In this document: positions 1 through 6,224 of the stretch, piece by piece | Numbering within the stretch: position 1 is the first letter of the stretch | Layout of the letters: every line of letters begins with the position of its first letter | Source: an uncultured Bacilli bacterium | GTDB lineage: Bacteria > Bacillota_I > Bacilli_A > RF39 > UBA660 | Direction: 5' to 3' | NCBI GenBank assembly: GCA_947628765.1 | Contig: CANRBD010000025.1 | Span: 1-12,742, forward strand | Length of the DNA: 12,742 bases | Notes under the pieces: generated by a model | Seen by the model: only the letters and a program-made list of their open reading frames with translations | What the model was told of the DNA's origin: nothing | Databases searched by the model: none | Translations under genes and position numbers: made by a program

Positions 1-3000
1 GGGTTTTTCATAATTTTAATTGTTCCATCAGCTTCTAAAGATACTATTCTCCATACTTCACCATTAAATGTTATATAGTTTTTAGGATCCGCTCCTTTAT
101 ATACTGATCTTCCATCATCATTTGGATCGGCATATACACCATCAGCTGTACCCTTTCCGGCTAACTGGCCAGCTGCGCCAGCTAGTTCTACAGTGTAAGA
201 ACTTGATACATTATTATGTCCATCATTTACTGTAGCAGTAACACTACCACTTTCAGTAAATTCTACAGTAGCTGTGTTTTTTCCACTTACGGTTTGTTCT
301 GCTTCTTTATTTTTTTGATATTTACACGTTAATGTTGTTCCACAGCCTTCTGGATAGGTTATTGTAACATTTTTTGAATTATTATCTCCATCTGCTTCTT
401 TAAATGTCGCTTTATCTAACTCGCTAGTTGTTACTGATGTTGCACCTGAGGTTACTGTTTTTCCAGCTTCGTTAGTAAGTCTCACCTTTACTGTATGTGG
501 TGAATTATGCGTTAAATCTCCAAAAGTATGATTGTTTTTTGTTTGTTCATTTATCCATGAACCATTTCCATCTATTTCAAATTCATATTTTGTTATTGGA
601 CTTCCTGTTGTCGGAACTCCAGTAACAGTAATACTTTTTGTAGTTGTTGATGTCGTTACTTGAACTTGTAATTCTGTATTATCAAATTTAAATACTTTAC
701 TTGTAACTACGGCACTTACATTTCCTTTAACATCGCTTACAGTTCCCGCTTTTATCCATAAATAATATTCTCCTGTTAATGTTTGCGATGCTGATGCTGG
801 AATAGTTACACTGGTCGTTAATTCACCATTTGTATTTGTTGTTGTTACTGTCTGTGTAAATGCTGGAACAACTGACGAACTATTAGTCCATGCATAATAT
901 ACAGCTTGTTTTTCTTTTAATCCGCTTCCTTTATCTGTGATATTTAAAGTTATAGCTTTTCCACCAGCTATATATGTAGCCTGAGTATCTGGTGTAATTG
1001 TAATTGTTGGATTAGCTGTATCTTCAGCTTTAGCTTCAAAAGTGTCACTTTCGCTAACTGCAATACTGTCTCCAGCACTACCTTTCTTCACACTATCTTT
1101 ATACCATGCTTCTTTTGTATAACCGTCTTTAGCTGTGATAGTTGGTAGTTCTATATTACATGTTGCATTTTGTGTGGCTCCGTTATACACTTCAGCAATT
1201 TGACAGCTATTAGATTGCTCGCCTATTTCTGATACTCCTTCGCCTTTACTATAATTTATTGTTATTGTTTTTCCAGCTTTTTTAGTTTGAGCATAATATG
1301 TTTTAGATTCGCTTACTTCTTTTGGTGTTGCTTGTTTCCATGCTCCTACATGATCTTCTGCAGCCTCACCATATCCAATTACACTAAAACCGGCCTCTCC
1401 TACTATCGTTGGTGATGTTACACTACATGTTGTTGCTTGAGTTTTTCCATTATATACGGTTTCTATTGAACATGTTCTGGTTACAGTTAAATCAGCTACT
1501 GGTGAATTTTCATTATTAGTTTGGGTTTTTGCTCCATTTTTATTAAAAGTTATCGTTATACTTTTTCCTTCTTTTTTAGTTTGAGCATAATATGTTTTAG
1601 ATTCGTTTACTTCTTTTGGTGTATTATGTTCCCATGCATTATCATGTCCTTCGGCTGTAGCACTATACCCAATAACAGTAAAACCTGTTTCCCCTACTAT
1701 CGTTGGAGATGTGATACTACATGTACTTTTTTGTTCTTTTCCATTATATACGGTTTCTATTGAACATGTTCTGGTTACAGTTAAATCAGTTACTGGTGAA
1801 TTTTTATCATTAGTTTGGGTTTTGGCTCCATTTCGATTAAAGGTTATCGTTATATCTTTTCCATCTTTTTTAGTTTGAGCATAGTATGTTTTAGACTCGT
1901 TTACTTCTTTTGGTGTTGCTTGTTTCCATGCTCCTACATGATCTTCTGCAGCCTCACCATATCCGATGACACTAAAGCCATCTTGTGGTGTTATTGTAGG
2001 ACTTGTTACAGTACAATTCTCTTCTTGATTCCACATTGAGCATGTTCTTGTCACAGTATCATTAGTAGAGATAGTTTCTTGACTATCAGTTTGATTTAAA
2101 GCTCCATTTTTGTCAAAAGTAATTGTAATATCTTTCTTAAAGATTGCATATAACGTCGTTGATGATTCTGGCATATCATAAGTTTCTAATTTTGCATGAG
2201 CACTTGGACTAGTATTCCATCCTACAAAGTCATAACCATCTTTTTCAGCTGTATATTGTAGATTAACTTTACTATTAGCCGCAACTGGTCCGTTGACTGC
2301 ATTAGATGAAGTACCACCGTTAGTTTGATAATCATAAGTAACATCATAAGTTGCAATAGCAGATTTTGCAGTTAAGGTTGTACTATCTTCGATTTTAACT
2401 TGGGCTAAAGCATCACCTACTTTATCATCACCCTTATACCAACCTAAGGCTTTATATGGATCTCTTGGAGTAATTGAAGGTAAAGTTACTTGAACATCTT
2501 TGTCATTATTATATTTATATTCTATATCTTCTTCTCTGCCTATTGAATCTATATTTGCGTCTTTTTCATAGGTTATTTTTACAGTTTTCTTAAATATTGC
2601 ATATAATGTTTCTTCTTCTGAAGGCATTTGATAGGTTTCTAATTTGTCATGTGCATTTGGATTAGTATTCCATCCTACAAAGTCGTACCCTTCTTTTTCG
2701 GCAGTATATTGTAGATTAACATCACTTCCTTCACCGACATATTCTTGACTAGCGTCACTACTTTTTCCACCATTAGTCAAATAATCATAAGTAAGTAAAT
2801 ATCTGTTGTCTGGAACACCAGGACCACTTTTAGATTGTTGATACTCAAAACCAACACTTAATGAAGTGCTTCCTACATCTGGTACGCCGTCAAAGTTTGG
2901 ATTATACTTCATAGTTACTTGAATTGTTTTACTATTTTGACTTAATAATTTTTCACCCTTAGTATATCCACTTACTTCGATGATAATTGCCTCATTATTA

Positions 3001-3332
3001 GAAACCTTATTTTCAGTTACATTACTTAAAATAGCATCTAGGTCTCCTCGGTTTGCAATCGTGACATCATAAGTAATTGAATCACCTTTTTCATACAAAG
3101 TTGCCTCCATGGATGCCGTTAATGATTCCCATGTTGGTGTTTTTGCTTCTTCGGCTCTTCCTTCCTTACTAGACATTGCGACATTTGTTATTAGTATTTC
3201 CCACTTACTAGTTATGCTTGTGGTTCCACTTATATTTAGGTTCCTCATAAAGGCACCGTATGCCACAGTCATTACAAAAACGATAGCTATAAGGCTAGCT
3301 ATTATCACCTTTTTCTTTTTATTTACTCTCAT
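1..3332 (-). CDS. Large secreted repeat surface protein (adhesin-like), partial, C-terminus beyond window
   Basis: The frame is open from the ATG at 3332 to the left edge (1,110 codons, no stop), so the protein continues outside the window. Residues 1-8 are basic (MRVNKKKK) and are followed by a hydrophobic segment at about 9-28 ending AYGAF, a signal peptide or anchor. Residues 30-165 form a beta-rich region resembling TasA/CalY-type or other SipW-dependent proteins (weak). Residues 178-249 and 328-400 are Listeria-Bacteroides (InlB B-type, Flg_new) repeats with YDY.TNGG and GYDFVGWNT motifs. Residues 250-325 are a related divergent copy. Residues 401-770 hold three 98-residue-period repeats and a degenerate fourth. 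Ig-like or FnIII-like modules follow (about 772-884, 885-970 and 972-1050), then a module at 1075-1110 with NYITFNGEVWRIVS, which I recall from Firmicutes surface proteins. GGAGGAG lies 12 nt before the ATG. It is probably an extracellular adhesin or matrix protein. Whether it has LPXTG or another anchor cannot be seen. Confidence 0.9.
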   Translation of the reverse strand, partial: MRVNKKKKVIIASLIAIVFVMTVAYGAFMRNLNISGTTSITSKWEILITNVAMSSKEGRAEEAKTPTWESLTASMEATLYEKGDSITYDVTIANRGDLDAILSNVTENKVSNNEAIIIEVSGYTKGEKLLSQNSKTIQVTMKYNPNFDGVPDVGSTSLSVGFEYQQSKSGPGVPDNRYLLTYDYLTNGGKSSDASQEYVGEGSDVNLQYTAEKEGYDFVGWNTNPNAHDKLETYQMPSEEETLYAIFKKTVKITYEKDANIDSIGREEDIEYKYNNDKDVQVTLPSITPRDPYKALGWYKGDDKVGDALAQVKIEDSTTLTAKSAIATYDVTYDYQTNGGTSSNAVNGPVAANSKVNLQYTAEKDGYDFVGWNTSPSAHAKLETYDMPESSTTLYAIFKKDITITFDKNGALNQTDSQETISTNDTVTRTCSMWNQEENCTVTSPTITPQDGFSVIGYGEAAEDHVGAWKQATPKEVNESKTYYAQTKKDGKDITITFNRNGAKTQTNDKNSPVTDLTVTRTCSIETVYNGKEQKSTCSITSPTIVGETGFTVIGYSATAEGHDNAWEHNTPKEVNESKTYYAQTKKEGKSITITFNKNGAKTQTNNENSPVADLTVTRTCSIETVYNGKTQATTCSVTSPTIVGEAGFSVIGYGEAAEDHVGAWKQATPKEVSESKTYYAQTKKAGKTITINYSKGEGVSEIGEQSNSCQIAEVYNGATQNATCNIELPTITAKDGYTKEAWYKDSVKKGSAGDSIAVSESDTFEAKAEDTANPTITITPDTQATYIAGGKAITLNITDKGSGLKEKQAVYYAWTNSSSVVPAFTQTVTTTNTNGELTTSVTIPASASQTLTGEYYLWIKAGTVSDVKGNVSAVVTSKVFKFDNTELQVQVTTSTTTKSITVTGVPTTGSPITKYEFEIDGNGSWINEQTKNNHTFGDLTHNSPHTVKVRLTNEAGKTVTSGATSVTTSELDKATFKEADGDNNSKNVTITYPEGCGTTLTCKYQKNKEAEQTVSGKNTATVEFTESGSVTATVNDGHNNVSSSYTVELAGAAGQLAGKGTADGVYADPNDDGRSVYKGADPKNYITFNGEVWRIVSLEADGTIKIMKN
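1023..2132 (-). repeat. Tandem 98-codon repeats (3 close copies plus 1 degenerate) in the surface protein
   Basis: The units cover residues 401-488 (nt 1869-2132), 493-587 (1572-1856), 591-685 (1278-1562) and 689-770 (1023-1268, diverged). Each begins ITITF.(K/R)NGA, carries RTCS then a second Cys, continues with SPTI and GF.VIGY, and ends SKTYYAQTKK. The period of the close copies is 294 bp. Nucleotides 1313-1376 are identical to 1901-1964 (64 bp, offset 588). Nucleotides 1443-1495 are identical to 1737-1789 (53 bp, offset 294). Confidence 0.9.
2133..2801 (-). repeat. Pair of InlB-B/Flg_new-type repeats with a divergent unit between them
   Basis: Residues 178-249 (nt 2586-2801) and 328-400 (nt 2133-2351) are close copies sharing TYDY.TNGG, VNLQYTAEK.GYDFVGWNT and LYAIFKK. 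Residues 250-325 between them are a shorter related unit containing ALGWYKGDD. Such repeats form small beta-grasp-like modules in secreted proteins of Firmicutes. The assignment rests on motif recognition. Confidence 0.8.
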
Positions 3333-3385
3333 ACAAAAACACTTCTCCTCCAACTATTGTCTTTTTATTATTTTATTACAATTTT

Positions 3386-3415
3386 ACTATACCCCATTTT
3401 AGCTCTTTCTGTCAA
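3386..3415 (-). promoter_or_regulatory. Promoter of the surface-protein gene
   Basis: On the minus strand, -35 TTGACA (3410-3415) and -10 TATAGT (3386-3391) are separated by 18 bp. This predicts a start near 3379 and a 47-nt leader. It lies downstream of the small RNA's terminator, so the surface protein is transcribed independently of it. Confidence 0.75.
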
Positions 3416-3523
3416 TAATTATGGAAAAAATTGTCAAAAAAATAGCCAAAAATGTCGATTTTTGTCTATTTTAGGGAAGAATATTTACCTATATAAAATA
3501 CTTTAAAAGTCGTATATTTAAAC

Positions 3524-3549
3524 AAAAAAAAAGGAGAGACTTTCGTCTC
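3524..3549 (-). terminator. Intrinsic terminator of the small RNA unit
   Basis: On the minus strand, GAGAC-GAAA-GTCTC (3536-3549) forms a 5-bp stem capped by a GNRA tetraloop. After TCC it runs into nine T (3524-3532). The stem is short but GC-rich for this genome and can stack on the larger hairpin just upstream. Confidence 0.65.
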
Positions 3550-3624
3550 ACGAATATCGGTTTTATACATGAATTGGCACTATTCCAGCCCCTAATAAGG
3601 CCATACCGATATTCTTCCTTTATA
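3527..3624 (-). ncRNA. Unassigned structured small RNA / micro-ORF transcript
   Basis: This is a compact transcription unit of about 100 nt between the rpsI terminator and the surface-protein promoter. It has its own promoter (3630-3658) and terminator (3524-3549). The body is one long hairpin. A perfect 10-bp outer stem pairs 3605-3614 with 3552-3561. Inside are UGGC/GCCA, a C.U mismatch and a UUAUU/AAUAG stem, capped by a G-rich loop (AGGGGCUGG). An unpaired stretch of about 13 nt (AUUCAUGUAUAAA) lies on the 3' side. I could not match it to any riboswitch, ribozyme or leader class I know. It may act as a regulatory RNA, a leader peptide unit or a small type I-like toxin mRNA. Confidence 0.55.
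3563..3604 (-). CDS. Possible 13-residue hydrophobic micro-peptide
   Basis: The ATG at 3604 opens a 13-codon frame, MALLGAGIVPIHV, ending in TAA at 3563-3565. AAAGGAAG stands upstream, with GGAAG 9 nt from the ATG. The frame fits exactly in the loop of the 10-bp inverted repeat 3552-3561/3605-3614: the start codon abuts one arm and the stop codon nearly abuts the other. Translation would therefore open the hairpin. The AAAGGA of the ribosome site could also pair with UCCUUU after the terminator stem. A 42-nt ORF can arise by chance, so coding is only a possibility. Confidence 0.35.
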   Translation of the reverse strand: MALLGAGIVPIHV

Positions 3625-3629
3625 TTATG

Positions 3630-3658
3630 ATTATATGTAGTTTCTAGTTTTTATTCAA
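3630..3658 (-). promoter_or_regulatory. Promoter of the small RNA unit
   Basis: On the minus strand, -35 TTGAAT (3653-3658), a 17-bp spacer and a perfect -10 TATAAT (3630-3635) predict a start near 3623. Nothing but the small RNA/micro-ORF lies between this promoter and the terminator at 3524-3549. Confidence 0.7.
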
Positions 3659-3720
3659 GGAAATTATGATAAAAAAACTTCTGTTTACATCATTTTTTAC
3701 AGTTTTAAGTACTTATTAAA

Positions 3721-3752
3721 AGAAAAAAACTTATAAACCAAGTTTATAAGTT
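3721..3752 (-). terminator. Intrinsic terminator after rpsI
   Basis: On the minus strand, an 11-bp stem (3742-3752 with 3728-3738, AACTTATAAAC/GTTTATAAGTT) with a 3-nt loop is followed by a T-rich tract. It starts 11 nt after the rpsI stop codon and closes the rplM-rpsI operon. Confidence 0.85.
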
Positions 3753-3763
3753 CCTTAAAATCA

Positions 3764-4180
3764 TTAACGTTTACTAAATTGTGGTGCTCTACGTGCGCCT
3801 TTAAGTCCAGGTTTCTTTCTTTCTTTAACTCTTGAATCTCTAGTAATAAAGCCAGCTCTTTTTAAAATCTTTCTATAGCTATCTTCATTATTTTCATTAT
3901 CTTTATCATATTCAAGTAAAGCTCTTGTGATTCCTAAACGGATGGCACCTGTTTGACCTGTAAATCCACCGCCATTTACTTTAACGGTAATATCAAATGT
4001 TTTTTCATTATTTGTAATAGTTAAAGGTTGCATTAAATCCATAACATTAGTTTCATAAGGCATAAAGTCTCTAACATCTCTACCATTAATTGTAATTTTT
4101 CCTGATCCAGGAACTAATGTTACTCTAGCAACAGAAGCTTTTCTTCTACCTGTTCCGGTAAATTCTCTTTTTTCTGCCAT
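3764..4180 (-). CDS. rpsI: 30S ribosomal protein S9 (uS9)
   Basis: S9 is a component of the small-subunit head; its C-terminal tail reaches the P-site tRNA. At 138 residues it is of near-normal bacterial length. It has the family's N-terminal GTGRRKASVARV (about 10-21), the central GGG.TGQ..A.R.GI.RAL segment (about 70-90) and the diagnostic basic tail KKPGLKGARRAPQFSKR. Its Shine-Dalgarno AGGAGG overlaps the rplM stop codon, and the gene starts 10 nt after rplM, the usual coupled L13-S9 pair. An intrinsic terminator follows directly. Confidence 0.98.
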   Translation of the reverse strand: MAEKREFTGTGRRKASVARVTLVPGSGKITINGRDVRDFMPYETNVMDLMQPLTITNNEKTFDITVKVNGGGFTGQTGAIRLGITRALLEYDKDNENNEDSYRKILKRAGFITRDSRVKERKKPGLKGARRAPQFSKR

Positions 4181-4190
4181 TTAAACCCTC

Positions 4191-4622
4191 CTAATCCATG
4201 TTAAGTGCTTTTGGTTTTTGTGCACTATGTGGATGTTCTCCTTCTTCATATACAAATAATTTTTTATACATTTGTCTTCCTAATCTTCCTTTTGGAAGCA
4301 TACCTTTTACGGCCTTTTCGATCATTTCTACTGGATAGTTATCTCTCATTTCTCTAGCTGTTCTTTCTCTTAAACCACCAGTATAACGACTGTGATCATA
4401 GTAGATTTTTTTGTCTAATTTATCACCAGTTAAATTAACCTTTGATGCATTAATAACAATTACATAGTCTCCACCATCGATATGTGGGGTATATGTAGGT
4501 TTATGTTTACCTCTTAAAACAGAAGCAACTTTTGTAGCTAAACGACCTAATGTAACATCAGTAGCATCGATTACATACCAGTCACGAACTACATCTTCTT
4601 TTCTTTGCATGTATGTTTTCAT
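4191..4622 (-). CDS. rplM: 50S ribosomal protein L13 (uL13)
   Basis: L13 is an early-assembly protein of the large subunit that binds 23S rRNA. The 143-residue product has RDWYVIDATDVTLGRLAT (about 13-30), LRGKHKPTYTPHIDGGDYVIVINA (36-59), KKIYYDHSRYTGG (71-83) and GMLPKGRLGRQMYKKL (107-122), all typical of the family. It is the first gene of the rplM-rpsI operon, with its own promoter at 4701-4729. The leader hairpin at 4643-4673 suggests autoregulation by L13. AAGG lies 7 nt and a stronger AGGAG 12 nt before the ATG. Confidence 0.98.
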   Translation of the reverse strand: MKTYMQRKEDVVRDWYVIDATDVTLGRLATKVASVLRGKHKPTYTPHIDGGDYVIVINASKVNLTGDKLDKKIYYDHSRYTGGLRERTAREMRDNYPVEMIEKAVKGMLPKGRLGRQMYKKLFVYEEGEHPHSAQKPKALNMD

Positions 4623-4642
4623 ATTTTTTCCTTTCTCCTTTA

Positions 4643-4673
4643 CATTAGTAAGTTTTCCCAGGACTTACTTATG
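4643..4673 (-). promoter_or_regulatory. L13-leader-like hairpin upstream of rplM
   Basis: In the rplM 5' UTR an 11-position stem with one mismatch (4663-4673 with 4643-4653, core AGTAAGT/ACTTACT) closes a 9-nt loop, CCTGGGAAA. It sits just upstream of the AGGAG site. Firmicutes rplM-rpsI mRNAs carry an L13-binding autoregulatory leader, and position and size fit that role. I inferred this from position, not from a recalled consensus. Confidence 0.55.
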
Positions 4674-4700
4674 TGGGATAAATAAAATGTACCGTTTATA

Positions 4701-4729
4701 ATTGTACTAAAAAAAAAACTAAAAGTCAA
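4701..4729 (-). promoter_or_regulatory. Promoter of rplM-rpsI
   Basis: On the minus strand, -35 TTGACT (4724-4729), a 17-bp spacer and -10 TACAAT (4701-4706) sit 79 nt or more before the rplM ATG. The spacer is mostly the poly-T tract of the preceding terminator, so the end of one operon and the promoter of the next share the same bases. Confidence 0.8.
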
Positions 4730-4760
4730 TGAAAAACCATAGTTTTTTTGGGCTTTTAGT
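4709..4760 (-). terminator. Intrinsic terminator after truA, overlapping the rplM promoter
   Basis: On the minus strand, the outer stem ACTAAAAG/CTTTTAGT (4753-4760 with 4718-4725) encloses an inner AAAAAC-TATG-GTTTTT hairpin. It is followed by about ten T (4709-4718). It begins about 20 nt past the truA stop and ends the ecf-truA operon. Confidence 0.7.
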
Positions 4761-4779
4761 ACATTATATACATTTTTTT

Positions 4780-5523
4780 CTAATAAAGAACATCTTTAAG
4801 GTATAATCCTTCAGGAGCCGCTGTTTTTCCAGCCTTTTTTCGATCTTCTTCTTTTATAAGCGTAATAATATCCTCGCTTTTTCTTTTACCTTCGCCAATT
4901 TCGATAAGGGTTCCAATCATATTGCGCACTTGATATCTTAAAAAGCCGGTTCCTAAGAAAGAGACCGTAATTTTATTTACATTTTTAATATCTCGAAACA
5001 AATTTGTTTGCACAATAGTTCTAACATAGTCATCACGTTCATCATCAGATTTTGTAAACGACTTAAAATTATGTGTTCCTTCTAAATATTTTAAAGCTCT
5101 TTCCATCTCTACAACATCTAATTTTTTATTATATTGATAAACATAGTCCTTTTCGATTGGATTATATTCGCCCATATTAATAATATAATGATATTCTTTA
5201 GCTTTAACATTATATCTAGCATGAAAATCATCATCGACAATTTCCATATTTTTAATATAAATATCCTTCGGAATTAAACTATTCAAGCCTTCTTTCAATT
5301 TCTCTGGCGTAATATGTTTCATCTCTAAATCAAAATGGGCTTTTTGATTAAAAGCATGCACGCCAGCATCAGTACGACCAGAAGCATGAATAGAAACTTT
5401 TTTCCCGCCATTAATTGTTTTTAAAGCTTTTTCAATTTCCCCTTGGACAGTTATACATTTTGGTTGTTTTTGATATCCTTTATATTTTGAACCATCATAA
5501 GCAAATGTCATAAAATATCTCAT
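4780..5523 (-). CDS. truA: tRNA pseudouridine(38-40) synthase TruA
   Basis: TruA isomerizes uridines 38-40 in the tRNA anticodon stem-loop. The 247-residue length is normal. The N-terminal FAYDGSKYKGYQKQP is typical (about 7-21). The catalytic motif is GRTDAGVHA with Asp52. The second half has F.ARY (101-105), FTKSDD (155-160) and the C-terminal GTGFLRYQVRNMIGTLIEIGEG (191-212). The start overlaps the ecfT stop as ATGA, with GGAG 9 nt upstream, so it is translationally coupled to ecfT. This is the usual Firmicutes position. Confidence 0.97.
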   Translation of the reverse strand: MRYFMTFAYDGSKYKGYQKQPKCITVQGEIEKALKTINGGKKVSIHASGRTDAGVHAFNQKAHFDLEMKHITPEKLKEGLNSLIPKDIYIKNMEIVDDDFHARYNVKAKEYHYIINMGEYNPIEKDYVYQYNKKLDVVEMERALKYLEGTHNFKSFTKSDDERDDYVRTIVQTNLFRDIKNVNKITVSFLGTGFLRYQVRNMIGTLIEIGEGKRKSEDIITLIKEEDRKKAGKTAAPEGLYLKDVLY

Positions 5524-6224
5524 AATAACGCTCCTTCCACTAAGATAATTATAAACACAAGACTATAAAATGCCATGACATAAGTATCTAATTTATTTAA
5601 GCTATTTACATGTCTATATGTACGTGAATGATTTATATCAAAACCATTAGTTTTCATTTTTTTGATGATTGCTTCATATTTAATTTTATTATACTTACTA
5701 ACAGTCTTTGCTTTAATATTGATATAAATCAAATTTTCTTTAAAAATTTCATTTAAATTATAAAGTAAATCTAAAATTTTGCTTAATCCCACCGCTATTT
5801 TAAAAGTTATTTTTTTTGTTTTAACTTTATGTTTTTCTAATGGTTTTAATAGTTCGTTTAAGCCATATATTATTTCTGTTAATGATGTCAGCATAAAAAT
5901 TTCAAGCATAATTAATACTAGTATTGTTTTTACTAAAATCAAAATTCCTGTAGATAAGGAAAAAGTAAAAACAAGAAAAAGCACAAACATAGCTAACAAA
6001 AGATACCAAAATTTTTTAGTTACTAAATAGTACATTCCAAATGGTACTTTACTTATATACATCATTAAACTAACTAAAACAATTAATAGTATTAACGATA
6101 TAAAATCATTACTGGCTAAAACCATTAAAATAAAAAGTAACATACAAATTATTTTAGTTAAGGGATTAAGTCTATATAATAATGAAGTAAAATAATATTG
6201 GCTGACATTAAATTTATCTAACAC
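5520..6224 (-). CDS. ecfT: ECF transporter transmembrane component EcfT (degenerate coupling motifs)
   Basis: EcfT is the scaffold membrane subunit linking the EcfA ATPases to interchangeable substrate-binding S components. Hydrophobic segments lie at about 25-37, 41-58, 72-107 and 211-233, with a long cytosolic amphipathic region between. I chose the GTG at 6224 because AAGGA lies 11 nt upstream and the product then begins (V)LDKFNVSQYY...YRLNPLTK, matching family starts. An ATG at 6236 would add four residues but its ribosome site directly abuts it. The two Ala-Arg-Gly coupling motifs of the family appear altered, to KAKT at about 171-174 and TNG at 192-194. The protein is shorter than the usual ~265 residues. 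It overlaps ecfA2 by 11 nt and truA by 4 nt. Confidence 0.85.
   Translation of the reverse strand: MLDKFNVSQYYFTSLLYRLNPLTKIICMLLFILMVLASNDFISLILLIVLVSLMMYISKVPFGMYYLVTKKFWYLLLAMFVLFLVFTFSLSTGILILVKTILVLIMLEIFMLTSLTEIIYGLNELLKPLEKHKVKTKKITFKIAVGLSKILDLLYNLNEIFKENLIYINIKAKTVSKYNKIKYEAIIKKMKTNGFDINHSRTYRHVNSLNKLDTYVMAFYSLVFIIILVEGALL

Noticed and set aside
1521..2039. Two plus-strand ORFs rich in Phe/Ser/Cys (1521-1763, 1815-2039) that resemble each other
   Set aside because: They are antisense shadows of the tandem repeats in the long minus-strand gene. Their similarity reflects the repeats, and neither has a ribosome site.
1..3332. No long gene at the left, suggesting a non-coding or pseudogene region
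   Set aside because: Full translation of the minus strand from 3332 gives 1,110 codons without a stop, ending in frame at base 3. The gene is intact and simply runs off the window.
3109..3402. Plus-strand ORF of 97 codons crossing the surface-protein start
   Set aside because: It is antisense to the signal peptide and promoter of the minus-strand gene, has no ribosome site and has a low-complexity composition.
3552..3614. Plus-strand reading of the hairpin as a bidirectional terminator
   Set aside because: No clean T-run follows on the plus strand and no plus-strand gene precedes it. All promoter and terminator signals fit the minus strand.
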